The notes beneath the pieces were generated by a model. The model had not been told where the DNA came from. It was given only the letters and a program-made list of their open reading frames with translations, and searched no databases. Shown here piece by piece: positions 63,806-64,000 of a DNA stretch of 64,000 bases. The stretch comes from Dyadobacter alkalitolerans DSM 23607 (GTDB lineage Bacteria > Bacteroidota > Bacteroidia > Cytophagales > Spirosomataceae), in assembly GCF_000428845.1 (NCBI RefSeq), contig NZ_AUAS01000018.1, positions 1 through 64,000 of the forward strand. The letters are read 5' to 3'. Made by a program: the position numbers and the translations under genes. Positions within the stretch are counted from its first letter, which is position 1, and every line of letters starts with the position of its first letter.

Positions 63806-64000
63806 ATGAAGAAATTCTCAACTATTAAAGAGGCGTTCGACTGGTGGATTAAGAATATTTATCCTAATCTTTCTCCCGATGAGAAGAAAGGAAAATTGAC
63901 AAATGCATGGCGGGATTACACGCATAAGGGAAGCATGTCGGAGTCCAGAATGAAAGAAATTCTGATCGAATATGGCCACTTTGAAATTGAGACTATTATT
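63806..64000 (+). CDS. Small hypothetical protein, paralogue of the gene at 17782 (partial)
   Basis: The first 65 codons are seen before the window ends. The sequence follows the 69-residue protein at 17782-17991 almost throughout (IKEAFDWWIKNIYPN, LSPDEKKGKLTNAWRDY, SESRMKEILIEYG), so the full protein is probably about 70 residues. It is downstream of the candidate Panacea module but has its own promoter. Family and function are unknown. Confidence 0.7.
   Translation, partial: MKKFSTIKEAFDWWIKNIYPNLSPDEKKGKLTNAWRDYTHKGSMSESRMKEILIEYGHFEIETII

Overview
The window looks like chromosomal DNA of an aerobic or facultative Bacteroidota bacterium. The gene families point to the Cytophagales, and a Dyadobacter/Spirosoma-type organism is my best guess. 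The reasons are a SusC/SusD pair, several TonB-linked outer-membrane proteins, a LytS/LytTR two-component pair, few Shine-Dalgarno-like leaders, and promoter boxes of the Bacteroidota type (TTG, about 20 bases, TAnnTTTG). Base composition is moderate and even. I see no tRNA, rRNA, CRISPR array or prophage.

Layout. 1-345: the 3' end of an insertion sequence (IS1182-like transposase tail). 370-5400: an outer-membrane barrel protein with a proline-rich repeat tail, divergent from a LytS-type kinase and LytTR regulator. 5411-10422: uvrA, an orphan HigA N-terminal fragment, a YigZ/IMPACT protein and an MFS exporter. 10474-11083: a DUF6934 gene with a previously uncalled 54-residue partner. 11186-16653: CorA, an FkbM methyltransferase, a glycosyltransferase, nrdB, a 28-bp-arm hairpin repeat, recX and a metallophosphatase. 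16654-18030: a VapC-type toxin-antitoxin (TA) module, then two small unknown genes, each preceded by the same 21-bp operator-like sequence. 18114-26046: tyrS, a GH43-like secreted glycosidase, Uma2, queA, a membrane protein, a BrnT-type TA pair overlapping a cobalamin adenosyltransferase, and ilvE. 26126-34122: a nutrient locus of AraC regulator, sodium/solute symporter, SusC and SusD with no hydrolase beside it. 34231-38735: a cupin isomerase, DUF72, a secreted class II cyclic-nucleotide phosphodiesterase, a photolyase-like protein lacking three of its four expected cluster cysteines, and a GNAT. 38732-45679: higBA, an AI-2E-type exporter, an ABC1 kinase with a TetR regulator, a sugar-lactone oxidase, and a MocR regulator divergent from a BtuB-like receptor (45759-47771). 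48030-53859: hydrolase, quinone reductase, YccF, pseudouridine synthase, a ParE/ParD-like TA, DUF3500 and dGTPase. 53965-58922: a four-gene signalling operon (FIST sensor, PAS kinase, single-domain receiver, REC-PAS-kinase-REC hybrid). 58915-61610: a Tat-exported molybdenum hydroxylase with its 2Fe-2S subunit. 61730-64000: a lipoprotein esterase, a Panacea-domain gene with an unknown partner, and a second copy of the small unknown family seen near 17.9 kb, cut by the window edge.

What stands out is a housekeeping backbone punctuated by many small TA-like modules: five recognisable, two or three possible. Several carry visible palindromes at their promoters. The strongest candidates for an undescribed system are the Panacea pair at 62.7-63.7 kb, the mirrored-operator small-gene family at 17.4-18.0 kb and 63.8 kb, and the DUF6934 plus 54-residue pair at 10.5-11.1 kb. 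No domain assignment here was checked against a database; all rest on reading motifs.
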